From Pseudorhodoplanes sp. (GTDB lineage Bacteria; Pseudomonadota; Alphaproteobacteria; Rhizobiales; Xanthobacteraceae), in assembly GCA_019187085.1 (NCBI GenBank), contig JABARS010000001.1:248001-312000 (forward strand): 64,000 nucleotides of DNA. The letters are read 5' to 3'. Every line of letters begins with the position of its first letter. The first letter of the stretch is position 1. Shown in pieces: positions 57,086-64,000 of the stretch. The position numbers were made by a program, and so were the translations under genes. The notes beneath the pieces are model-generated. The model was given only the letters and a program-made list of their open reading frames with translations, was not told the DNA's origin and made no database searches.

Positions 57086-57855
57086 TTCGGCCGCACACCC
57101 TTCTTGCCGTCATCGCGGCGCTCGCCGGCGGCGCAATCCCGGCGAGCGCCGAACGGCTCATCTCATCGCTGTCCACGCATCAGGTGCTGGTCGGCTCGAA
57201 CTTCGCCGGCACCGAGCTCGTACTGTTCGGCTCGATCGAGCGCGATGCTGCGACCGTGCCGCGGCGCGGAGGGTACGATATCGTGGTCTCGGTGACCGGA
57301 CCGCACGAGACCATGGTCGTCCGCCGCAAGAACCGCGTCTTCGGCATCTGGACGAACGCGCAGTCCTATACGTTCGATCGCACACCATCCTATCTTGCGG
57401 TCCTGAGCAACAAACCGCTGGACGCCATCGCACCAGCTGCGACGTTGCGGCGGCTGGAAATCGGCTTCGACAGCATCGCGCTCGCCCAGTCCGCATCCGC
57501 ACTCGGCCTGTCTCCGCCCAATGAATTCCGTGAAGCCCTGCTCCGCCTGCGCAAGGAGCGCGGGCTTTACCGCGAGGACCCGGCTGCGGTGACATTTCTG
57601 ACGCCGACTTTATTCCGGGCAAGCATCGTCATCCCGCCGGAATCGCAGATCGGAAATTACGAGGTCGACGTGAAGCTGTTCGCCGACGGCGTCTCGATTG
57701 CGAGGACGTCGTCGGCGCTCGAAATCGTGAAGGTGGGGCTGGAGCAGTTCATCGTCAGCGCGGCGCGCGATCATTCGTTCCTTTACGGAATCGCGACCCT
57801 GATGATGGCGCTGATGACCGGATGGTTCGCCTCGATCGTGTTCCGGCGCGATTGA
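57082..57855 (+). CDS. TIGR02186 family membrane-anchored protein
   Basis: 257 residues. Signal peptide about 1-23 (IPASAER), a beta-rich periplasmic domain (ISSLSTHQVLVGSNFAGTELVLFGSI, VVSVTGPHETMVVRRKNRVFGIW) and one C-terminal membrane helix (about 231-251) with a short positive tail. This fits TIGR02186, a family of unknown function that nearly always follows a TSUP transporter, here with ATGA overlap. It may be a periplasmic partner that delivers substrate. Confidence 0.88.
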   Translation: MIRPHTLLAVIAALAGGAIPASAERLISSLSTHQVLVGSNFAGTELVLFGSIERDAATVPRRGGYDIVVSVTGPHETMVVRRKNRVFGIWTNAQSYTFDRTPSYLAVLSNKPLDAIAPAATLRRLEIGFDSIALAQSASALGLSPPNEFREALLRLRKERGLYREDPAAVTFLTPTLFRASIVIPPESQIGNYEVDVKLFADGVSIARTSSALEIVKVGLEQFIVSAARDHSFLYGIATLMMALMTGWFASIVFRRD

Positions 57856-57859
57856 GCAC

Positions 57860-58549
57860 TCAATCAGGCAGGCAGCGGGACGCCGCGATCGCGTAAAGGC
57901 GCGAACGTCCCAGCATGTGGGCGGTGAAATCGAGCGCGCTGAACACGGCCGCAAAGGCGCGGTCGCGCACGTTCAGGCCGCCCGTCAATACGCCGAATGC
58001 CGGCATGATCAGGCGCTGTCCGTCGCAGGCGAAACATTTGCGGCTTACCGAACGGCCGCGCGCCCGCACGCGCGCGACCGGATGCAGGTGGCCGGCAACC
58101 TCGCCGCCATCGCACGCGGCGGCCGGTTCATGCCGGAACGTCAGCGAGCCGAAAACGACGCTGTCGCGAAATATGCCGCCGATGCCGATCGCGGGATCGG
58201 GATCGTGATTGCCGGAAATCCATATCCAGTCGCGACCCTGCTGCAGGGACAGCAACGTATCGCGGTCCGGCCCGTTGAGCCGTTGCGGCGCGTCATCGTC
58301 ATGGAAACTATCGCCGAGCGCGATCACGGCGCGCGGGACGTATCGCCGCACGACGTCCGCAAGCCGCGCCAGCGTCGTCGCCGTGTCATAGGGCGGGAGG
58401 AAAACGCCGCGCCGCGCAAAGCTCGATGCTTTTTCCAGATGCAGGTCCGATACGACGAGCAGGCGCTCGTGCGGCCAATACAGCGCGCCGTCGGCATCGC
58501 CGACGAACGCCTGTCCGCCCAGAACGATCGCGCCGGCCTCAGGCGTCAC
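57860..58549 (-). CDS. pdeM: Ligase-associated DNA damage response endonuclease PdeM
   Basis: 229 residues from GTG 58549, with GGAGG eight bases before it. Calcineurin-like metallophosphoesterase: VVSDLHLEK (motif I), ALGDSFHD (II), ISGNHD (III), HEP and GHLHP (IV-V). PdeM is defined by its location with an Lhr helicase and, in many genomes, an ATP-dependent DNA ligase and an exonuclease. Here it overlaps the helicase gene by eleven bases; the ligase and exonuclease are not adjacent. Confidence 0.92.
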   Translation of the reverse strand: MTPEAGAIVLGGQAFVGDADGALYWPHERLLVVSDLHLEKASSFARRGVFLPPYDTATTLARLADVVRRYVPRAVIALGDSFHDDDAPQRLNGPDRDTLLSLQQGRDWIWISGNHDPDPAIGIGGIFRDSVVFGSLTFRHEPAAACDGGEVAGHLHPVARVRARGRSVSRKCFACDGQRLIMPAFGVLTGGLNVRDRAFAAVFSALDFTAHMLGRSRLYAIAASRCLPD

Positions 58550-61088
58550 GCATTGCCTCCCGTACCAGTTCGTCGGCCGTTTCCGCCAAAATTGCGTCGC
58601 CGGCCTCGCCATGGATGGTTTCACGCCCGATCTCCAGCATGACCGGCACGGCGAGCGGCGACACCCGCTCAAGCCGTTTATGGACGATTCGGCCTTTGAC
58701 GCGCGACAGCATTTCGCCGAGGCGGCGAATGTCGAGCAACCCGGTCGCCGCATCCGCGCGCGCGGCGCGCAGGAGGATGTGATCGGGCTGGTGCTTGCGC
58801 AGCACGTCATAAATCAGATCCGTCGAGACCGTGACCTGACGACGCGTCTTTTCCTTGCCCGGGAACCGCCGCTCGATCAGCCCGGCGATCACCGCGTTCG
58901 AGCGGAAGGTGCGCTTCATCATGACGCTTTCGGCGAGCCAGGCTTCCAGGTCGTCGCCGAGCATGTCCACCTCGAACAGATCGGCGAGCCGCAGCCGTCC
59001 GTCGGCGATATGCGCACCGACATCGCCGAGCCCCCAGACCGCAAGGGCATATTCGTTGGCGACGAAGCCGAGCGGCTTAAGGCGCGCACGTTCCATCCGG
59101 CGCGTCAACAGCATCCCGAGCGTCTGGTGCGCGAGGCGACCCTCGAACGGGTAGCAGACGAGATAGTGCCGCGACGCGCGCGGAAACGTCTCGACCAGCA
59201 ATTCCTGCATCCCAGGCAATTGCGATCGGTAACGCTGGATGTCGAGCCATTCGCGCACGGTGGCCGGCAGCGGCGTCCATTGGCTGCGATCGGCCAGCAA
59301 CCCGCGCACGCGCGCGGCAAGATAGGTCGAGAGCGGGAACTTGCCGCCGGCGTACGCCGGCACCTTGGGATCGCTTGCGTCCGTGCGCGAGACATAGATT
59401 TCATCCTCGACGATCGCTTCGTAACGCAGAATTTCGCCCGCAAAGACGAAGGTGTCGCCGGGCGCAAGACCTTCGGCGAAATATTCCTCGACCTCGCCGA
59501 GCACACGCCCGCCGCGCGCGATCGTCCCGCCCGGTCCCTTGCTCGAATGGCGGGAGCGGACAAGCCGCACTTTCAGCATCGTGCTTTCAACGATGGTGCC
59601 GACATTCATGCGCCAGGATTGCGCGAAGCGCGGATGAGCCACCCGCCACCGCCCGTCGCGGCCCTGCCTGATCTTGGCGAAGCGCTCATAGGCGCGCAGC
59701 GCATAGCCGCCGGTCGCGACGAAATTGACCGCCGCATCGAAGTCCGCGCGCGAAAAGCCGTGATAGGGAGCGGCCGTACGCACCTCGGCATAAAGCTGGT
59801 CGGCATCGAATGCCTCCGCGCAGGCGCAGCCGAGAATATGCTGCGCAAGCACGTCGAGCGCACCTTCTCGCAGCGGCGGCGTATCCTGCGCATTGTCGGC
59901 GACCGCCTCGATCGCGGCACGGCATTCCAGCACCTCGAACCGGTTGGCCGGCACAAGAATGCCGCGCGAAGGTTCGTCGAGCCGGTGATTGGCGCGGCCG
60001 ATCCGCTGCAGAAGACGCGAGGAACCTTTCGGCGCACCGACATTGATAACGAGATCGATATCACCCCAGTCGACGCCGAGATCGAGCGAGGAGGTGCAGA
60101 CCACCGCGCGCAACCGCCCTTTGGTCATGGCGTCTTCGACCTTGCGGCGCTGCGCGACATCAAGCGAGCCATGGTGCAGAGCGATGGCGAGGCCGTCATC
60201 ATTGATCCCCCACAATTCGTGGAAGATCATCTCCGCCTGGCTGCGGGTATTGACGAAGACCAGCGTGGTCTTGTGTGCCTTGATGAGATTGTAGATGTCC
60301 GCCAGCGCATATCGCGCGGTGTGGCCGGCCCATGGCAGATCTTCGCCCGGTTCGAGCATCGAGACGTGCGGCTGCGCCCCGGCTTGCGCTATGACGAGGT
60401 CGGCTGCAGGCGCGTCCTCGCGCTGGGGCGCCAGATAGCGGCAGAGTTCCTGCGGGTCGGCGACGGTCGCCGACAGGCCGATCGATTGCAGACGCGGCGA
60501 GAGGCGGAACAGGCGGGCAAGCCCGAGCGCGAGCAGGTCGCCGCGCTTTGAGGTCACGAGCGCGTGCAATTCGTCGAGCACCACGCGCCTGAGCGAACCG
60601 AACAGATAGGGCGCGTCCGCGGAGCCGAGCAGAAGCGCAAGCTGTTCGGGGGTCGCAAGCAGAATGTCGGGCGGATTGCGGCGCTGGCGCGTGCGCTTGG
60701 AGACCGGCGTGTCGCCGGTGCGGGTCTCGATGCGCACCGACAGCCCGATCTCGCGCACCGGCGTTTCGAGATTGCGCGCGATATCGACGGCAAGCGCCTT
60801 CAGCGGCGAGATGTAGAGCGTGTGCAGTCCGCTAGCATTCGCGCGGCCATGCAACTCGACAAGGCTCGGCAGGAAGCCCGCAAGCGTCTTGCCGCCGCCC
60901 GTCGGCGCGATCAGAAGCGTTGAGCGGCCGGCACGCGCCTTCTCGACAAGCGCAAGCTGATGCGCGCGCGGCGCCCAGCCGCGCGCCGCAAACCAGCGAC
61001 GGAACGGCTCCGGCAGAACAGCCGCAATTTCGTCCGAAGCCGTGCCGGGCGACGCGTGCGGTTCCGAACGGGCGCACAGGGAGGAAAT
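58539..61088 (-). CDS. Ligase-associated DEXH box helicase (Lhr family) with non-ATG start
   Basis: 849 residues if started at the ATT at 61088. A 3'-5' DNA helicase of superfamily 2: Walker A APTGGGKTLAGF near 80, DEXH as VVLDELHAL, motif VI QRIGRANH, then the winged-helix and Lhr C-terminal domains. Every ATG, GTG and TTG in frame lies at or after 60854, downstream of Walker A, yet the upstream frame is open back to 61155 and encodes the family N-terminus (RRWFAARGWAPRAHQLALV). AAGAGGA seven bases before the ATT at 61086-61088 suggests that start; an ATT at 61026-61028 is an alternative. Overlaps pdeM by eleven bases. Confidence 0.88.
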   Translation of the reverse strand: MSSLCARSEPHASPGTASDEIAAVLPEPFRRWFAARGWAPRAHQLALVEKARAGRSTLLIAPTGGGKTLAGFLPSLVELHGRANASGLHTLYISPLKALAVDIARNLETPVREIGLSVRIETRTGDTPVSKRTRQRRNPPDILLATPEQLALLLGSADAPYLFGSLRRVVLDELHALVTSKRGDLLALGLARLFRLSPRLQSIGLSATVADPQELCRYLAPQREDAPAADLVIAQAGAQPHVSMLEPGEDLPWAGHTARYALADIYNLIKAHKTTLVFVNTRSQAEMIFHELWGINDDGLAIALHHGSLDVAQRRKVEDAMTKGRLRAVVCTSSLDLGVDWGDIDLVINVGAPKGSSRLLQRIGRANHRLDEPSRGILVPANRFEVLECRAAIEAVADNAQDTPPLREGALDVLAQHILGCACAEAFDADQLYAEVRTAAPYHGFSRADFDAAVNFVATGGYALRAYERFAKIRQGRDGRWRVAHPRFAQSWRMNVGTIVESTMLKVRLVRSRHSSKGPGGTIARGGRVLGEVEEYFAEGLAPGDTFVFAGEILRYEAIVEDEIYVSRTDASDPKVPAYAGGKFPLSTYLAARVRGLLADRSQWTPLPATVREWLDIQRYRSQLPGMQELLVETFPRASRHYLVCYPFEGRLAHQTLGMLLTRRMERARLKPLGFVANEYALAVWGLGDVGAHIADGRLRLADLFEVDMLGDDLEAWLAESVMMKRTFRSNAVIAGLIERRFPGKEKTRRQVTVSTDLIYDVLRKHQPDHILLRAARADAATGLLDIRRLGEMLSRVKGRIVHKRLERVSPLAVPVMLEIGRETIHGEAGDAILAETADELVREAMRDA

Positions 61089-61154
61089 GGGATTGTCCTC
61101 TTGCAGGAAAAGCCTGATCAGTTTTCGTCCGTGATATTGCGCGAGCGCCGGCGC

Positions 61155-62093
61155 TTAATTGTGGCGCGCAACCACAAGAAGACCGGGTACCGGCTCGCCC
61201 TTCTCCGTGCGCAACGTTATTTCACGCATGATAAGAAGCGCGAGCCCGGCGGAGGACAGGGTCGCGGACACATAGGAGCGCCCGTGCGCGAAGCGCAGAC
61301 TGTTCTTCAGGATCGAGGCTTCCGCAACACCGGCTTCAAGCGTGAATGCGAACAAAGCCTCCGCGGCGAGAATACGGGCGACGGCGGAAAAGACCGGAGC
61401 CAGGTCCGCGACATAGACGAAGACGTCGGCCGCGATCACGAGATCGTAGCGGTTGCCGGCTGCACCGTCCGCCTCGAGAAATTCGAGCAGGTCGCCGATA
61501 TGCAACCGATCGTAGATCGCCTTCCTGTGAGCCTGCGCAACCATGCCGGCAGACAAATCGACGCCGCAGAGGTGACCGGTCACCGGGCGGAAGCGCTCGC
61601 CGGCAAGCCCTGTCCCGCAACCTAGATCGAGAACGGCTGCTGCGCTCGGCCGACGCCTCTCATGATCGAAAACCTCCCGCACCGCCTCGAACAACAGCGC
61701 CGGCCGGTAATTGAGCCCCCCGACAAGCACCGAATCGAAGACCGGCGCGTATTGATCGAACAGCGAACGAATATAGGCAGGCGGCAATTCGGCGGTCTGC
61801 GCCGCGCCCAGACGAATGAGACACGGCAGCGCGCCGTGGCGGTCATGCGGATCGGCCGCACGCGCCTTCCGGTAAGCGTCGACGGCCTGTTTCCGTTCGC
61901 CCTGCTTCTCAAGAAGGCTTGCGAGCGCAAACCAGGCGGCGGCATAATCGGGGACGAGCTCAAGCACCTGCCGCAAAAGATCGATGGCGGCCGGAATTTC
62001 GCCGCGCACCTGGCAGTCGCGCGCCCATTCAAAGCGCCGGTCGGCGGCAAGATCGCCCGACGACATGGCCATGAAAGACGGCGGCTGAAACAT
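61155..62093 (-). CDS. TPR-linked SAM-dependent methyltransferase
   Basis: 312 residues from the ATG at 62093 (GGGAG before); ATGs at 62072 and 62066 are alternatives. Two TPR-like repeats (about 20-85) precede a Rossmann methyltransferase domain: VLDLGCGTGLAGERF is the SAM loop, GVDLSAGMVAQA the acidic loop and YDLVIAADVFVYV motif IV. The TPR-plus-methyltransferase design is common in this order. The substrate is unknown. It lies 66 bases before the helicase start on the same strand. Confidence 0.86.
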   Translation of the reverse strand: MFQPPSFMAMSSGDLAADRRFEWARDCQVRGEIPAAIDLLRQVLELVPDYAAAWFALASLLEKQGERKQAVDAYRKARAADPHDRHGALPCLIRLGAAQTAELPPAYIRSLFDQYAPVFDSVLVGGLNYRPALLFEAVREVFDHERRRPSAAAVLDLGCGTGLAGERFRPVTGHLCGVDLSAGMVAQAHRKAIYDRLHIGDLLEFLEADGAAGNRYDLVIAADVFVYVADLAPVFSAVARILAAEALFAFTLEAGVAEASILKNSLRFAHGRSYVSATLSSAGLALLIMREITLRTEKGEPVPGLLVVARHN

Positions 62094-62380
62094 ATAGCTC
62101 CCGAACGCGGCCAAACGGCCCAACACGCTCTTATCTCAGGTCCGGTGCGGCTGAAAAGCTCTGCGTCTTCATGCCGGCTCCGCCTGCCGGATCAGAGGTA
62201 TAGCCCGGGGGATGGACGTGCAGCAGAACCGCTCGTCGCAGATCGGCCCAACCGGCCGTCTCCGGCCTGCCAGCGAAAGCGGAAAAATTGGCGCAAGGCA
62301 TTGAAAGCCGGCGCGCACGTCCTTTAATAGCGGGACGGCGGGCTCGCAAGAACCGGCGTGGGCCGGAAAATGGAGAGGTC

Positions 62381-62656
62381 ATGTCGAACGACACCATCAC
62401 CCGTTTTTTCGGTGGCCAGCCCCTGGCCGTGCTGTTCCGGCTTATCCTGCTGTCGATCCTGATCGGGTTCATCCTGCACGCCTTCAATTTCGACCCCTGG
62501 AATATCATCCAGAGCATCAAGGACCTGATCTGGCGAATCTGGAATCTCGGCTACGACGCCATCGATCTTGTGTGGCGCTATTTCATCCTCGGCGCGGTGA
62601 TCGTGTTGCCGATCTGGCTGGTCGTACGCCTGATCAACACGCCGCGCGGCCGCTGA
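62381..62656 (+). CDS. DUF6460 small membrane protein
   Basis: 91 residues. MSNDTITRFFGGQPLAVLFRLILLSILIGFIL is the family start, two membrane helices (about 17-35 and 66-85) follow with a WNIIQSIKDLIWRIWNLG amphipathic segment between. GGAGAGG lies before the ATG. Function unknown; widely conserved in Hyphomicrobiales. Converges with pyrD. Confidence 0.82.
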   Translation: MSNDTITRFFGGQPLAVLFRLILLSILIGFILHAFNFDPWNIIQSIKDLIWRIWNLGYDAIDLVWRYFILGAVIVLPIWLVVRLINTPRGR

Positions 62657-62695
62657 CGCGGACATTTTTGTCGATTATGGGGGGCGCCGCTGCGA

Positions 62696-63790
62696 TCAGG
62701 CAGGCCAGGGCTCCGCAGTCATGTCGGCGGCCTTGCCGCCGACGAGATCGCTCAATCTCTCGCAATCGTGCTGACGCATGGCGGCAAGAATGCCGGACTT
62801 GACCGCGGCGACGAGACCCAGACCCTCGAAAACGAGCGCGGTGTAAATCTGGATCAAACTCGCGCCTGCAAGGATTTTCTGCACCGCGGTGGCGCCTGAA
62901 TCGATGCCACCGACCCCGATCAGCGGAAAGGCATCCTCCGCCCGCACATAGGTTTCCGCCAGCATCCGGGTCGAAAGCGCAAAGAGCGGGCGACCGGACA
63001 AGCCGCCCTGCTCGGTGGCCTTTACGTGCTCCCTCAGCGTCGGTGGCCGCGACAAAGTGGTGTTGCCGACGATCATGCCGTCCAGCTTGCGCGCCCGCGC
63101 GACGCCGACAATGTCGTCAAGCTCCGGCAGCGACAGGTCGGGCGCGATCTTCAGCAGCACGGGTACAGGCCCCGCCCGCGCGCGTACCCGGTCGCGCGCC
63201 TCGACGACGCGTCCCAGGAGATCGTTGAGCGCGCTCGCCTGCTGCAGGTCGCGCAGTCCCGGTGTATTGGGCGACGAGATATTGACGGTCAGATAGCTCG
63301 CCACCGGCGCAAAAGCCTCGATCAGGCGCACATAATCGATGACGCGGTTGGGGCTGTCGCGGTTGGCGCCGATATTGATTCCGACGATGCCGCCTCCGTC
63401 GGCGCGCCGCGCAAGCCGCGCCAGCACCGCCTCCATCCCCTCATTGTTGAAGCCGAGCCGGTTGATGATCGCCCGATCGGCATCGAGCCGGAAAATCCGC
63501 GGTCGCGGATTGCCGGTCTGCGGCCGGGGTGTCACGGTACCGATCTCGACGAAGCCAAATCCGAGCTTGAGAAGGGCGTCGGGTGCCTCCCCGTTCTTGT
63601 CGAACCCGGGAGCCACCCCGACCGGGTTGGGAAAATTCAGGCCAAATACACGGGTTTTCAGACGCGGATCGTCGGCCGACGTGGCCGGAAGCGGCGCAAA
63701 CTTCAGGCCCGAAATAGCGAGCCGGTGCGCGTCTTCCGGATCCAGCGCCCGCAACAAGGGTCTGGCGAAGCGGTCGAACAAGCCGATCAA
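62696..63790 (-). CDS. pyrD: Dihydroorotate dehydrogenase (quinone)
   Basis: 364 residues, class 2 by length and by the N-terminal membrane-facing helices (MIGLFDRFARPLLRAL). GVAPGFDKNGEAPDAL, GTVTPRPQTGNPRPRIFRL, the NISSPNTPGL loop with the catalytic serine near 180, and GVGGIDSGATAVQKI with the FMN-phosphate site are intact. It oxidises dihydroorotate to orotate in pyrimidine synthesis and passes electrons to ubiquinone, linking it to the respiratory chain. No partner gene in the window. Confidence 0.96.
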   Translation of the reverse strand: MIGLFDRFARPLLRALDPEDAHRLAISGLKFAPLPATSADDPRLKTRVFGLNFPNPVGVAPGFDKNGEAPDALLKLGFGFVEIGTVTPRPQTGNPRPRIFRLDADRAIINRLGFNNEGMEAVLARLARRADGGGIVGINIGANRDSPNRVIDYVRLIEAFAPVASYLTVNISSPNTPGLRDLQQASALNDLLGRVVEARDRVRARAGPVPVLLKIAPDLSLPELDDIVGVARARKLDGMIVGNTTLSRPPTLREHVKATEQGGLSGRPLFALSTRMLAETYVRAEDAFPLIGVGGIDSGATAVQKILAGASLIQIYTALVFEGLGLVAAVKSGILAAMRQHDCERLSDLVGGKAADMTAEPWPA

Positions 63791-63927
63791 GAATCTCTCC
63801 GGGCAGGGTCGCGGGGACGGTATCGACGCCTTTGCGCTTGTTCAAGAAAGCCGGCGCGGATTACGCTGGACAGACCTGCCGGAACGCACTAACGGATGTA
63901 GGATAAAAGTCATAGGAACGGGCACCC

Positions 63928-64000
63928 ATGGCGGCACAGTCCATGCTTACGCATGCCCAGATCTGGGCAGGTATTGACCGCCTGGCGGCACGGGCCGGCC
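63928..64000 (+). CDS. Helix-turn-helix regulator, S24/LexA-like (N-terminal part)
   Basis: 24 codons before the window edge: MAAQSMLTHAQIWAGIDRLAARAG. A second in-frame ATG is at 63943. MLTHAQIWxxIDRLAxRAG is the start of a helix-turn-helix protein with an S24 peptidase domain that is common in Hyphomicrobiales; since the rest is missing, the call rests on this short match only. GGAACGGG precedes the ATG. Confidence 0.55.
   Translation, partial: MAAQSMLTHAQIWAGIDRLAARAG

Noticed and set aside
58611..60551. 646-codon open frame on the plus strand
   Set aside because: Antisense to the Lhr helicase, which has full family motifs.

Overview
The window reads as chromosomal core DNA of a GC-rich alphaproteobacterium of the order Hyphomicrobiales (Rhizobiales), probably in or near the Nitrobacteraceae/Xanthobacteraceae. 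The evidence is family content and gene order: murA beside a DUF2948 gene, the coxB-coxA-ctaB-small membrane protein-ctaG-coxC cluster followed by DUF983, SURF1, thrC and an M16 peptidase, a split F0 operon atpI-atpB-atpE-atpG(b')-atpF, a plant/alphaproteobacterial-type glutamate-cysteine ligase, and a 5-aminolevulinate synthase (C4 haem pathway). I see no phage, insertion sequence, CRISPR array or rRNA.

Layout. 1-2581 (minus): envelope operon with a small basic protein, murA, an exported acyl-carrier-like protein without the carrier serine, an exported DUF3574 protein and DUF2948. 2727-3151: a tRNA-Thr(GGU) gene interrupted in the anticodon loop by a 218-nt group I intron and preceded by an orphan copy of its own 5' half. 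3329-5678: two overlapping small c-type cytochromes, a 27-residue membrane peptide and hemA with a perfect FNR/FixK box. 5700-13596: AbrB-type transporter, gshA-ybaK, a LysR regulator divergent from a DUF1127 gene, small exported or membrane proteins, and tldD. 13727-24046: an IalB-like protein and the aa3-type cytochrome oxidase region, ending in thrC and the M16 peptidase. 24104-30158: RimJ-like acetyltransferase, lipoprotein, HAD hydrolase, F0 ATP synthase genes and YjbQ.

30306-41476: a LuxR-type response regulator facing a symporter-linked hybrid histidine kinase (CrbS/MxtR-like), mscL, an aminotransferase, and a beta-oxidation block (acyl-CoA dehydrogenase, thiolase, cupin, FadJ-like multifunctional enzyme) with REP-like palindromes around it. 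41754-50422: ABC-F ATPase, membrane and flavin proteins, DoxX, a DUF47-Pit phosphate transport pair, a stress-type SDR behind a possible EcfG promoter, a very basic DUF6496 protein, DUF2189 and PAS proteins. 50868-64000: a second acyl-CoA dehydrogenase, a 1003-residue PodJ-like Sel1 protein, a TSUP-TIGR02186 pair, the DNA-damage pair PdeM-Lhr helicase, a TPR-methyltransferase, DUF6460, pyrD and the start of an HTH regulator.

The standout observations are the group I intron in tRNA-Thr with its duplicated 5' exon, the periplasmic ACP-like protein coupled to DUF3574 behind murA, and the helicase whose conserved N-terminus, including Walker A, lies upstream of every ATG/GTG/TTG codon in frame, so that an ATT start is likely.
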